In this document: in pieces, positions 46,038-54,848 of the stretch
Numbering within the stretch: position 1 is the stretch's first letter
How the letters are laid out: every line of letters begins with the position of its first letter
NCBI RefSeq assembly: GCF_031312535.1
Contig: NZ_CP133594.1
Location: forward strand, 186,001 to 250,000
Direction of reading: 5' to 3'
DNA length: 64,000 bases
From: Methanolobus mangrovi
GTDB taxonomy: Archaea > Halobacteriota > Methanosarcinia > Methanosarcinales > Methanosarcinaceae
Notes under the pieces: generated by a model
What the model saw: only the letters and a program-made list of their open reading frames with translations
Told to the model about the DNA's origin: nothing
Databases searched by the model: none
Translations under genes and position numbers: made by a program

Positions 46038-46049
46038 TTAAAACAACTA
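46038..46049 (+). promoter_or_regulatory. Shared motif TTAAAACAACTA, copy 1
   Basis: The complement TAGTTGTTTTAA follows the TATA box CCTTTATAG of the minus-strand trmB gene. An identical 12-mer is at 46867-46878 before the RND exporter. Candidate operator. Confidence 0.45.
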
Positions 46050-46177
46050 TAAAGGTGTTTTTAATATGCATGTAATTTGACTAGTTCTCACAGGGTCATC
46101 TTTATAAGTGTGCGAAACATCGACATACTTGACGATACATAGTCATCAATTTGTAGTAAACTCATTAAAGGTGTTTT

Positions 46178-46342
46178 ATGATGCGATCAAATTTAGAAAA
46201 TCCGAAAAGACTGATATCTTCCGTTGAAATATTAAAAGCTCATGTGGAAGATCTGCCTGTTCGGAACCTTGATACTGATTGGATAAAGGGAAATAAAGTA
46301 GACCTTAACTTATTGATGAAAGACCGGCACCCAAGGATTTGA
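46178..46342 (+). CDS. Possible small protein, 54 residues
   Basis: ATG 46178 to TGA 46340-46342, MMRSNLENPKRLISSVEIL..., polar with no membrane span or Cys. AAAGGTG (46168-46174) lies a few bases upstream and a TATA-like TTTATAAG is at 46100-46107, giving a normal leader length. I recognise no family. It could be a regulator fragment or a real small protein; coding-like amino acid content favours real. Confidence 0.4.
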   Translation: MMRSNLENPKRLISSVEILKAHVEDLPVRNLDTDWIKGNKVDLNLLMKDRHPRI

Positions 46343-46578
46343 TTCGGGTATGTTTCCTGGATGTTGAATGGTTATTAATTTGGAATGTCACAATCAACAT
46401 GTTTTTTTGAGAGTACAATCCTTATATAAATTCCTTGTATATACAGGTACATTCAGTCTTATTATTTTCGAGATCAATTATTATTAACTCTAATTTTGGA
46501 TATATACTTTGTAACTGTGGACTTTTTGTCATATATGTGTTATTATTGCCAAACTAATTAAAAATAAATCAATTCTGT

Positions 46579-46591
46579 CGATATATAGAAA
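46579..46591 (+). promoter_or_regulatory. TATA element for the candidate RNA
   Basis: CGATATATAGAAA places an expected transcription start near 46611, about 13 bases before the first stem of the RNA fold at 46624. Confidence 0.45.
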
Positions 46592-46610
46592 CACTTATCT
46601 ACTAATAATG

Positions 46611-46760
46611 CAGTTGTACTGTTGTGTACCATCAACCACACGCTTGTCGTGTAGTTAGTACCACCCTATCCAACCCCCAAACGAGGCATCCTTTCCAGGA
46701 TGTCTCAAAACCTATTCACTATATTTTATAGCAGAATGTTGATGGTGCATTCCTCTCTCT
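46611..46760 (+). ncRNA. Candidate structured RNA with a three-way junction
   Basis: A 13-bp closing stem joins 46624-46636 to 46738-46750 (core ACCATCAAC with GTTGATGGT, two G-U pairs at the outer end). Inside lie ACACG-CTTGT-CGTGT (46638-46652) and a 10-bp hairpin GAGGCATCCT-TTCC-AGGATGTCTC (46683-46706). The 46634-46636 bases could pair alternatively with 46654-46656, extending the first hairpin. The 5' end fits the TATA box at 46579; the 3' side is T-rich. It could be an independent small RNA or the exporter's leader. No family recognised. Confidence 0.55.
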
Positions 46761-46830
46761 TCATAGTTTCATTATTATGCCACTGCTTACGATTCTGTTT
46801 TAACTTTTAATCAGTTTATTAATGGGTAAA

Positions 46831-46845
46831 ATCCTTATATAGAAA
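46831..46845 (+). promoter_or_regulatory. TATA box of the RND operon
   Basis: ATCCTTATATAGAAA is a strong BRE/TATA match. The start expected near 46862 is next to the motif TTAAAACAACTA at 46867-46878, an arrangement that suits repression. Confidence 0.5.
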
Positions 46846-46866
46846 AACATGTTATTAAGGCTCAAA

Positions 46867-46878
46867 TTAAAACAACTA
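46867..46878 (+). promoter_or_regulatory. Shared motif TTAAAACAACTA, copy 2
   Basis: Exact copy of the 12-mer in the trmB promoter at 46038-46049, here at the expected RND start site. Confidence 0.45.
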
Positions 46879-46916
46879 ATACAGAGTTTTTTTATTATCA
46901 TAATTAAACATAAGGA

Positions 46917-49295
46917 GTGTTTGTCATAAAAAACATCTTTGAAAAACTGGGTGTCTTCATTGAAGACAATACGATACCTATCCTGCTAATCACGTTTCTT
47001 CTCGTGATTATTTCATTTCAGGGTGCCCAGTACATAGGGATGGCATCAGGGACTGATACTTTTGTAGATAAGAACTCTCAATTGTACCAGAATTATGATC
47101 ATCTTTACCAGAATCTCTTTGGCACCGAATCAATTGTAATAATGATTGAAGGCACTGATGTAACAAATCCTGAACTTCTCAAGGCAATGGACAGAGCATA
47201 CGAGTCCACAGTCAATATTCCCGGAGTAATTCAAGTCAATTCCCCATCATCTATAATCAAAGATGCTAATTATGAGATGACTGGGCGGAGTGAAATCCCG
47301 GATGATGGAGAAGTGATCGATGAAATTATCAGTTCATCAGTTCCAGCATATTATCTTCCTGATGAAACTCATGCTATTATGTCTGTAGTCGTTGAAGCAA
47401 CTACCTCAGATGATACGAAGGAGGAAATACTCAGGGAAACCAGAACATCTGTTGAAATGGCAGATTTCCCTGGGGATTATAATGTAATTGTGACGGGAGA
47501 TCCTGCTTTTATGGTCGAAATGAATGAAGCAATGAATTCCAGCATGGGTACATTGCTCATGATCTCAATTCTCCTCATGGTAGTAGTGCTATATCTTGTC
47601 TTCAAACATGTAAGGTGGAGACTTCTTCCGCTTCCAATAGTCATACTTGGTATTATTTTCACTTTTGGAGCCATGGGTTATCTGGACATCCCAATGACGA
47701 TGGTTTCCATGTCTGCCTTCCCGGTACTTATTGGACTTGGCATCGATTACGCTATTCAGTTCCATAATCGTATTGAAGAAGAACTGGAGCATGGTACCAG
47801 TGATGAACAGGCAGTAATTAACACCATCAAGCATACCGGTCCTGCAGTTCTGATCGCACTGATAATAACTGCACTTGGTTTCTTCTCATTGTTTACATCA
47901 ACTGTTCCAATGATACAGGATTTCGGAAAACTTCTGATGATCGGTATCGTGATGTGTTTCTTAGCCTCATTGTTTGTAGGGGTTACAGTACTATACGGCT
48001 TCCATAAAATTTCAGAGAAAAATATACTCTCTAAAATAGGGCTGAAAAAGCAATCTTCTAAGAAAAAAGTATCTGTAATGGAACAATCTGAACATGAACC
48101 GGATTTCCTTGAAAAGGCGCTTAAAGGCATATCTGGTTTTTCGATGAAGCATTCAGTACTGGTTATAGCAATTGCAGGTTCCCTTTGTGTTGGTGGACTT
48201 TATGCAGATACTCTGGTCTCTATTCAGACCGATACACAAACCTTTGTACCCCAGGATCTTCCTGCATTGATCGATCTTACACACATGGGCGAAATATTGG
48301 GTGGAGAAGATCAATTAAACCTGATAATAAAGACTGATGACAACACAGATCCGGAACTACTTGAATGGATAGATGAGTTCTCACAGCATGAAGTAGGGGG
48401 AAGGAGTCATATTTACGGCTCAAATAGCATTATTGATCTTATAAAGGCCCAGAACGGTGGAGAAATCCCTGAGAGTTCAGCAGAGGTTGCAGCGTTGTAT
48501 GAACAGATACCTGACGCTCAAAAGGAACGTTATCTTAACGGAAATTCCATACTTCTGGTCAACCTTGAGATTGGCAATGCAATGAGTGAGCTTGGACTGA
48601 TGGGTATCGGAGACCTCTCAGATATAGTGGAAGACGATATCCTCTGGATGGCACCTCCTCCGGGAGCAGAAGTAACCATAACCGGAAACTCTGTTGTTTT
48701 TGTAGAGGTTATAGGTGCTTTGACATCCGGCAGAACCATGATGACATTACTGGGAATCATATTGGTTTTTGCAGGTCTGCTTGTGATATACCGTGATCTG
48801 TTGAAGGCTTTAACTCCGGTGATAACCATGATAATGGTAGTTGGCTGGTCTGGAGGTCTCATGTATTACACAGGTCTGGAATATACCCCCATGACCGCAA
48901 CCCTTGGTGCGCTTATCCTGGGTGTTGGTTCAGAATATGCAATCCTTATGATGGAGCGCTATTTCGAAGAAAAGGATAAAGGTGCAGATCCCGAACAGGC
49001 AATGGAAGAAGCAAGTGTGAAGATTGGAAAAGCCATCGTCACATCTGGTGCAACCACTGTGTTTGGTTTTTCTGCATTGATAGCATCACCATTCAGTATT
49101 ACCAGCAATTTTGGCCTGATAACAGTTATAGACGTATTCCTGGCTCTGCTGGCTACGTTTGTGATCTTCCCTCCCGTAATTGTCACACTTGACAAATTCA
49201 AGGAAAAAAGAAGAGCACATGCAGCGATCAGCCGCAAATCCAAACTCATTGATACACGTGAATCAAATACCATTCCGGAGGTCATAACCACATGA
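46917..49295 (+). CDS. RND-superfamily exporter (HAE3-like, MMPL type)
   Basis: 792 residues in two homologous halves. Each has one membrane helix, a large external domain and a cluster of five to six spans; the second halves show VLIGLGIDYAIQFHNRIEEELEHG and LGVGSEYAILMMERYFEEKDKG, the acidic RND segments. Hydrophobe/amphiphile efflux-3 type transporters in archaea are proton-driven; the cargo is unknown. The only canonical start is GTG 46917, overlapped by AAGGAG; translation at ATA 46926 (ATA AAA AAC) would match the site better. The stop overlaps the ATG of the next gene. Confidence 0.9.
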   Translation: MFVIKNIFEKLGVFIEDNTIPILLITFLLVIISFQGAQYIGMASGTDTFVDKNSQLYQNYDHLYQNLFGTESIVIMIEGTDVTNPELLKAMDRAYESTVNIPGVIQVNSPSSIIKDANYEMTGRSEIPDDGEVIDEIISSSVPAYYLPDETHAIMSVVVEATTSDDTKEEILRETRTSVEMADFPGDYNVIVTGDPAFMVEMNEAMNSSMGTLLMISILLMVVVLYLVFKHVRWRLLPLPIVILGIIFTFGAMGYLDIPMTMVSMSAFPVLIGLGIDYAIQFHNRIEEELEHGTSDEQAVINTIKHTGPAVLIALIITALGFFSLFTSTVPMIQDFGKLLMIGIVMCFLASLFVGVTVLYGFHKISEKNILSKIGLKKQSSKKKVSVMEQSEHEPDFLEKALKGISGFSMKHSVLVIAIAGSLCVGGLYADTLVSIQTDTQTFVPQDLPALIDLTHMGEILGGEDQLNLIIKTDDNTDPELLEWIDEFSQHEVGGRSHIYGSNSIIDLIKAQNGGEIPESSAEVAALYEQIPDAQKERYLNGNSILLVNLEIGNAMSELGLMGIGDLSDIVEDDILWMAPPPGAEVTITGNSVVFVEVIGALTSGRTMMTLLGIILVFAGLLVIYRDLLKALTPVITMIMVVGWSGGLMYYTGLEYTPMTATLGALILGVGSEYAILMMERYFEEKDKGADPEQAMEEASVKIGKAIVTSGATTVFGFSALIASPFSITSNFGLITVIDVFLALLATFVIFPPVIVTLDKFKEKRRAHAAISRKSKLIDTRESNTIPEVITT

Positions 49296-50401
49296 ATGGC
49301 ACATCCAATAAAGTTGACAAATCAAAACTATACTTTATCCCCTTACTGGTATGTATCCTTCTTGCAGCCACCTTTGTGCTGATGCCTTCGGCAACTGCAA
49401 AGGAATACATATCCCCTACCTATGAATATACGAACAATTACTACAAGGCTTACGGAGAACCTGACATATACGCATCAGTTCTTGGAGACACAGAATTCGA
49501 ACGCGGTGAAACTGCCCAGATAAGGGTCATGTTATCCAACAAGGGTGTATTGTATGGTTTCAAACCAGGCACCAGCATAGATACTTCAGAGGGTGTTCAT
49601 CAATTATCTCTCACAGAGCTACAGTATGAAACTCAGAGAACATCAGCATATGGGATAAAGGCACATCTTGTGTCCTCGACTGATCTGATAGAGATTGATG
49701 CAGCAACGAATAGTAAAACACTGGATGAACTGCTTGCCGGTGAATTATCAGAGGATCCTTTTGTCTTTACGGTTACTATTTCAGAGAATGCTCCCGCAGG
49801 AACATATCTTCTTGAAATGCCAATGAATTATGAATATCCGGAAGATGTAAGGATGACAGCCGGTGAATCTATCATACTTGGAATGCCTGATCAGGATCAT
49901 GCAACTTATTATGAGACCGTTGAACAAACGATCCAGATCCCTGTCATTGTAGTGCCTGAAGCTAAATTTGAAGTCAGCAGTGTTTCAGGAAATATTACTG
50001 CAGGTAGCACTAACACTCTCAATATAACCTATACCAACATCGGTGAACTTCCTGCAGAAGATGCAGTTGCAAGGTTGATAATGATGCAACCATTGAGCAC
50101 TGACCGCCCTATACAATCACTTGGTACGATGCAACCCGGTGAGAGCAGAACCATATCATTTGATATTACTTCTGATTTCCAGGCTGTTGAGAAAAGCTAC
50201 GGTATTGACAGTGAGATCAAATATACAGACGTAGACGGTGAAGATGCGTTCTCAGAGAATATGAAAGTCGATGTCTTCCTAAAACAGCCTGAAGGAAAAG
50301 TCAATGTAACCGGTCTTGCTATTGCAGGACTTGTAATTATGGGAATAGTACTGGTAATCAAAAATATCAGAAAAAACGGATCGAAGAAATCAAATAAATA
50401 A
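49292..50401 (+). CDS. Membrane-anchored surface protein (COG1361/CARDB-like), first paralog
   Basis: 369 residues: N-terminal signal segment (YFIPLLVCILLAATFVLMPSATA), an extracellular beta-rich region with EFERGETAQIRVMLSNKGVLYGFKP and a CARDB/Ig-like repeat (ISGNITAGSTNTLNITYTNIGELPAEDAVARLIM), then a C-terminal span (VTGLAIAGLVIMGIVLVIK) with basic tail. ATGA overlap with the exporter gene means tight coupling. It probably sits on the outer face and may guide or anchor the exporter or its cargo. Confidence 0.8.
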   Translation: MNGTSNKVDKSKLYFIPLLVCILLAATFVLMPSATAKEYISPTYEYTNNYYKAYGEPDIYASVLGDTEFERGETAQIRVMLSNKGVLYGFKPGTSIDTSEGVHQLSLTELQYETQRTSAYGIKAHLVSSTDLIEIDAATNSKTLDELLAGELSEDPFVFTVTISENAPAGTYLLEMPMNYEYPEDVRMTAGESIILGMPDQDHATYYETVEQTIQIPVIVVPEAKFEVSSVSGNITAGSTNTLNITYTNIGELPAEDAVARLIMMQPLSTDRPIQSLGTMQPGESRTISFDITSDFQAVEKSYGIDSEIKYTDVDGEDAFSENMKVDVFLKQPEGKVNVTGLAIAGLVIMGIVLVIKNIRKNGSKKSNK

Positions 50402-50414
50402 GAGAGGGATGCTT

Positions 50415-51512
50415 ATGAAAACAATTAATGCTAAAAAGATAATTCCGGCATCAATTATTCTAATTATGCTGCTTGCACTTCCTGTGCACGCTGAAATGAC
50501 AGTAACTAGTATGGAACTTCCTGAATATTTCAACTTTGATGATAACTATTATACAGTTTACGGAGGGCCGGATGTAAGCGCAACACTTGTAGGCGACAAT
50601 GAATTTTATCGTGGGGATGAGGTAACTCTCAATCTCAACTTGATGAACAAAGGTGTTGTAACTGGTTTTAAATCAGAGGATGAAGCTGATGATTCATCAG
50701 ACCTTGAGCAGAAAATACAGCAAACAGAAATGGGTTATGAAGCTCAGAGGACAACAGCCATTGGAATCGTTGCTATTCTTGTATCAGAAGACCCAAATAT
50801 CAGGGTAAAGTCAGGACCACAGGAAGCAGGTACTCTTGCCTCTGGTGAGCAGGTAGAGGATCCGGTCATGTTTAACATCGAAGTATCCAAGAATGCTCCT
50901 GCTGGTGAATATCCTCTCAACCTGCAATTATACTATGGATACCAGGAGAATGTCCAGATAGATGGTGACGATGAAACTGACCTCGGTATCACTAACATGG
51001 AAGTCGGACTCTGGTATGCTGTTGGCCAACAGATGCAGGACATCTCAATCATTGTGAGTGAAGAGGCTGATTTCGAAGTTGTAAACGTTACCGGTGAACT
51101 TGAAGCTGGTTCAGAGGGACTTTTGCATGTTATTTACAAAAATACAGGTGAAGAAGCTGTGAAGGATGCCACGGTCAGAATAAGTTCCAATGATCCATTC
51201 AGCACAACAGATGACCAGTCTTTCCTTGGTTCAATCGCACCAGGTGAAACTGCAGAGGCAGTATTCAAACTGAAAGTTGATGAAACAGCAGTACCAAAGG
51301 TCTATGCCATCAATAGTGAGATCAAATACGAGGATACTGATGGACACAGCCGGATATCGGACACTATTAAGATACAGACAGAAACTCTTCCTGCCGGTTC
51401 TTCTGGCTCAGGTATGGGTATGTACGTTGGAATTTTAGTAGTTCTGATAGTCCTTGGGGCTGTTTTTGTAGGTGCAAAGAAATACATGGGTAAAAAAGAA
51501 GGAGATAACTGA
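50415..51512 (+). CDS. Membrane-anchored surface protein (COG1361/CARDB-like), second paralog
   Basis: 365 residues, clearly a paralog of the preceding gene: YYTVYGGPDVSATLVGDNEFYRGDEVTLNLNLMNKGVVTGF aligns with YYKAYGEPDIYASVLGDTEFERGETAQIRVMLSNKGVLYGF. Signal segment (IIPASIILIMLLALPVHA), Ig-like part, and C-terminal span (GMYVGILVVLIVLGAVFVGAKKY). I prefer ATG 50415, with GAGAGGG 6 bases upstream, over ATG 50409. Last gene of the exporter transcript, whose terminator overlaps its stop. Confidence 0.8.
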   Translation: MKTINAKKIIPASIILIMLLALPVHAEMTVTSMELPEYFNFDDNYYTVYGGPDVSATLVGDNEFYRGDEVTLNLNLMNKGVVTGFKSEDEADDSSDLEQKIQQTEMGYEAQRTTAIGIVAILVSEDPNIRVKSGPQEAGTLASGEQVEDPVMFNIEVSKNAPAGEYPLNLQLYYGYQENVQIDGDDETDLGITNMEVGLWYAVGQQMQDISIIVSEEADFEVVNVTGELEAGSEGLLHVIYKNTGEEAVKDATVRISSNDPFSTTDDQSFLGSIAPGETAEAVFKLKVDETAVPKVYAINSEIKYEDTDGHSRISDTIKIQTETLPAGSSGSGMGMYVGILVVLIVLGAVFVGAKKYMGKKEGDN

Positions 51513-51525
51513 TCTCCTTTTTTCC
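51495..51525 (+). terminator. Terminator of the exporter operon
   Basis: AAGGAGAT (51499-51506) and ATCTCCTT (51512-51519) form an 8-bp stem with loop AACTG; the flanking A-run and T-run extend it to about 12 bp. The TGA stop of the second surface protein lies in the loop. Confidence 0.7.
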
Positions 51526-51574
51526 TTCTTTCTTTATTTGTTTTTTCTTCTAATCAGGGGTTGATTTTATTACA

Positions 51575-52375
51575 ATGCTCTTAACATCTCTCCAGAAACT
51601 TGGTTTTACATCATATGAAGCAAAGGTCTTTGTGGCTCTTGTGAAGAATGAAAGTGCCACAGTATCAACCCTGCATCTTGATTCCGGGGTTCCGAATTCA
51701 GCTATATATGGTGCACTCAAAAAACTGGAACAGAAAGGCATCATTGAATTCCAGAACACAAAACCAATGCGTTACAGGTGTATTCTTCCAGAGGATGCCA
51801 TACTGAAACTCAAACGTGATTATGGGGATGAATGTGACAATGTTCTTGACCAGTTGAACAGAATATATGGTGAATGTTCAACTAACAAGAGTGAAGAACT
51901 TATGTGGACCATCAATGGTATCAGGAATGTTACGGATCGGGTCATGCAGATGTTTGAAGGTGCTCAAAAAGAGATCATCATACTTAGTTCCTCAACGCCA
52001 TTCTATAAGCTTGCTGACAGGTACAAATCCCTCAAAAAAGACTACACTACAATGATTGGTATTTTGAACAAAAAGACAACTGATGAAGGTGTCAGTCTGA
52101 AACTTATAAGTTCTTGTGAGGAAGAAGCCCGAAAATTATCTAATATTGTTCCTCTTGCATCCGTTCGGATAAATTCCATGGAGAAGAATCCACTATACTT
52201 GAAAAGTTTTGTTGTTGTTGTAGATAATTCAGAGATGCTTGTGGATATCTTAAAAGATGACGATGGTGAGGCCGACCTGACTGCCATATGGACAAATGGA
52301 AAAGAATTCTCTTCTACAATGTCACATCTGCTCAATGCCAAATGGGAAACTTCCACAGAATACCATCCTCTATGA
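51575..52375 (+). CDS. TrmB-family transcriptional regulator (second copy)
   Basis: 266 residues: winged helix (LQKLGFTSYEAKVFVALVKNESATVSTLHLDSGVPNSAIYGALKKLEQKGIIEFQNTKPMRYRC, residues 5-68) and a C-terminal ligand domain (about 110-260) similar in layout to the TrmB at 45133-45984. Start ATG 51575 after AGGGGTTG. Its stop (TGA 52373-52375) overlaps or abuts the start of the surface-protein gene, so it is translated with it and may control that operon or the exporter. Confidence 0.85.
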   Translation: MLLTSLQKLGFTSYEAKVFVALVKNESATVSTLHLDSGVPNSAIYGALKKLEQKGIIEFQNTKPMRYRCILPEDAILKLKRDYGDECDNVLDQLNRIYGECSTNKSEELMWTINGIRNVTDRVMQMFEGAQKEIIILSSSTPFYKLADRYKSLKKDYTTMIGILNKKTTDEGVSLKLISSCEEEARKLSNIVPLASVRINSMEKNPLYLKSFVVVVDNSEMLVDILKDDDGEADLTAIWTNGKEFSSTMSHLLNAKWETSTEYHPL

Positions 52376-52386
52376 GGTGCATTATC

Positions 52387-53700
52387 TTGAAGAATAACTT
52401 TATTTCAGGTTCCTTTCGCATCTTACAGTTTGCTATTTTTCTTGGATTGATCATACTTCCGGCTTCTGCAGCAGACAGCGTAGTCTTTTTCCCCTCGGCT
52501 GCAGAAGTATCCACACATACCGGTGAATCAATCAGCTTTTCCACATCTTCTGTCAACTCATCAGATGTAACCTGGTTGCTTGATGGTGTGATGGTGCAAA
52601 AAGACCTTTCATGTACATCTTCAGTATATCTCGTTTCTAAGAATGAGGCTGAAGCTTACAATCTGACAGTCATTGTTGATGATGGGACTAACGTTTTAAC
52701 CAACGAATGGTTTCTGGAAGTAATTCCTGATTTTGATGTAACATTCTCGCCTGATTCAGAGTTTATAACTTCAAGGCTTGACCGTGAGCCGGAATTCTCT
52801 GTGAATGTAAGTGAAGGGTCAGATATTCTCTGGTACCTGGATGATGAATTGATCAATACTTACGCCAATGAAAATGATTCAAGCTACATACCATCTGTTT
52901 CCGAAACAGAGAATTATAGTATCAAAGTCCATATTTCCAACGACAATGGCAGTGTATGGAATCAATGGTATTGGACAGCCACAGCAACTCCTTCACAGAT
53001 AATATCGGGCAGTAGCAGTGGTGGAACTTCTTCAGGTTCAGTGTTCTCAGCTGAAGATTACAGCAATGTCAAAGCTAAATATGTCAGCATGCAGGTAGTC
53101 AATAAGGGTGCAGTTACAAAATTTTCATTCCCTGACGAGAAAAACCCATTTGATTATCTTGAGTTTAAGTCAACTGTGAATTCCGGCTATGTTAAGACTA
53201 CTCTGGAAGTCCTGAATAACAGGTCATCATCTGTGTCAAAGAACCCTGATAATGCTGTCTATTGCTATTCTAACATAATTCTCAGCAATACTGTTCTGGA
53301 AAGCAAAATGGATGATACTCGTATTATCTTCCATGTAGATAAGGGATGGATAGATGAGAACAGGATTGATGTTGATTCTATACGGCTGAACCTGTACAGT
53401 AACTCTGACTGGAAATCATTCCCTGTCAAAGTGGTAAATGAAAACGATGGTAATGTTTCTTTTGTTTCGACAACAAGCGGATTTGGTAATTTCGCTATAA
53501 CCGGAAAAGCCAATGAAACACTTGAAGATGACATCGTTGTTGTGGATATGGGGGGCAGCACCATGTCAGATCCTTCTGGCAGGAAATCGGATGATTCGGG
53601 AAATAGAAACAATTCTAACTCTGAAAATGAAGATGTTCTAGGATCAGTCCTGAGATCCATGAAGGAACTATTTATAAAAAGAAACCCTGTAAATAATTAA
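52387..53700 (+). CDS. Secreted PGF-pre-PGF domain protein
   Basis: 437 residues from TTG 52387 with GAGGTG (52374-52379) 7 bases upstream; ATG 52372, overlapping the TrmB stop, is an alternative. Signal peptide (FRILQFAIFLGLIILPASA), two Ig-like beta repeats (about 30-185), then a PGF-pre-PGF-like domain (NVKAKYVSMQVVNKGAVTKFSFPDEKNPFDYLEFKS to SFVSTTSGFGNFAITGK). Such domains usually precede a PGF-CTERM archaeosortase signal; here the C-terminus is hydrophilic (KELFIKRNPVNN) with no such signal. Confidence 0.75.
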   Translation: MKNNFISGSFRILQFAIFLGLIILPASAADSVVFFPSAAEVSTHTGESISFSTSSVNSSDVTWLLDGVMVQKDLSCTSSVYLVSKNEAEAYNLTVIVDDGTNVLTNEWFLEVIPDFDVTFSPDSEFITSRLDREPEFSVNVSEGSDILWYLDDELINTYANENDSSYIPSVSETENYSIKVHISNDNGSVWNQWYWTATATPSQIISGSSSGGTSSGSVFSAEDYSNVKAKYVSMQVVNKGAVTKFSFPDEKNPFDYLEFKSTVNSGYVKTTLEVLNNRSSSVSKNPDNAVYCYSNIILSNTVLESKMDDTRIIFHVDKGWIDENRIDVDSIRLNLYSNSDWKSFPVKVVNENDGNVSFVSTTSGFGNFAITGKANETLEDDIVVVDMGGSTMSDPSGRKSDDSGNRNNSNSENEDVLGSVLRSMKELFIKRNPVNN

Positions 53701-53721
53701 AATTTGATTGCAGGTATAAAC

Positions 53722-54792
53722 ATGGCATTAACTACAAATTCCAAAGTATGGAGCATAATGTTCCTTGTTTTTGTATTTTTAAGTGTTTTTTTCTTCATAC
53801 TTTTCCATTTTGAAGACCTGTTCATTGTTCTTATCATAGGCTCCATACTTGTCCTGGTAACTGACAGGACTTTTATGATATTCAATAAACGCTTTGGGGA
53901 CAAATCGTTATGGGCCAGAAGGATATATGCGATCATACTTCTGTCCATTGTTGTTTTTCTCTTCTCCATATTCATGCTGAGCCAGCTGTCTGATATGAAC
54001 TCGCTGGTAAGTTCGCAGGAAGATTATGAATCAGGTATAACGAATCTTTTTTCCACGTATGGTGATTTGTTTGCTCCTCAAAATAGGAATTTGGATGGAG
54101 CTCCAAATGGTAGTGCAGGGCCAATACTTTCCGGTGAGGACATGAGATCGATTGGAGATTATATATTCAGTTTCTTCTCTTCCATTATATCCAGATTATC
54201 TTATTTCCTTTTCACTGGTCTACTGATAATACCTATGATGTTCCGTCTTTATTTTTCAAAGAAGAATGTGATAGTCAATGATCTTATCGGATTCTTTCCT
54301 CTGAAGTATCAGGACTGTGTGGATTCATCTATTTATGATATTGGAAGAAGGCTTGGTGATTTCTTCTCTGCCAAGATACTCGAAAGTGTTATTGTCGGTG
54401 TGATATGCTGTATCGGTTTCTATCTTGCAGGTATCAACGGATGGTTTTTCCTGGGTGCTCTTGCAGGCCTGCTTAACATTGTGCCATATATAGGTCCGGT
54501 AGTTGGTGCCATTCCGGCAGTGATAGTTGGTTTTATTGTCAGTCCTACCACTGCATTGTTTGCAGTCATTACTGTCATCATCGCCCAGCTTGTGGATAAT
54601 CTCTATCTGATTCCTTATATGATATCGGGAAAAGTTGCTGTAAATCCTTTACTCAGTATCCTGCTTACCCTTATCTTTGCTGATATGCTGGGCGCTCTGG
54701 GGATGATACTTGCCATTCCTATATACATTGTTTACAAGGTAGTATTAACTGAGTTTTATCATGAACTGTTGAAGATATATCCTGATGAGTAA
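53722..54792 (+). CDS. AI-2E family permease
   Basis: 356 residues from ATG 53722 (AGGT upstream; the frame opens at TTG 53704). About eight hydrophobic spans, with the family's ILYLAGINGWFFLGALAGLLNIVPYIGPVVGAIPAVIVGFIVSP core (here YLAGINGWFFLGALAGLLNIVPYIGPVVGAIP) and GKVAVNPLLSILLTLIFADMLGALGMILAIPIYIVYK near the end. AI-2E family permeases transport small solutes or sodium/proton, with substrates mostly unknown. 21 bases after the PGF-pre-PGF gene, so likely the same operon. Confidence 0.88.
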   Translation: MALTTNSKVWSIMFLVFVFLSVFFFILFHFEDLFIVLIIGSILVLVTDRTFMIFNKRFGDKSLWARRIYAIILLSIVVFLFSIFMLSQLSDMNSLVSSQEDYESGITNLFSTYGDLFAPQNRNLDGAPNGSAGPILSGEDMRSIGDYIFSFFSSIISRLSYFLFTGLLIIPMMFRLYFSKKNVIVNDLIGFFPLKYQDCVDSSIYDIGRRLGDFFSAKILESVIVGVICCIGFYLAGINGWFFLGALAGLLNIVPYIGPVVGAIPAVIVGFIVSPTTALFAVITVIIAQLVDNLYLIPYMISGKVAVNPLLSILLTLIFADMLGALGMILAIPIYIVYKVVLTEFYHELLKIYPDE

Positions 54793-54848
54793 GATTCCCA
54801 AATTTACAGATATTTCCTCCATTTCCAATCATCTTTATTTCTAATTAC

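Larger units (their letters stand above)
45985..46916. other. 930-base gap between trmB and the RND exporter
   Basis: Holds the trmB promoter, a possible 54-residue gene (46178-46342), a TATA box at 46421-46430, a candidate structured RNA (about 46611-46760) with its own TATA box, and the RND promoter near 46835. AT content is high elsewhere. No tRNA, rRNA or repeat array. Confidence 0.6.
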
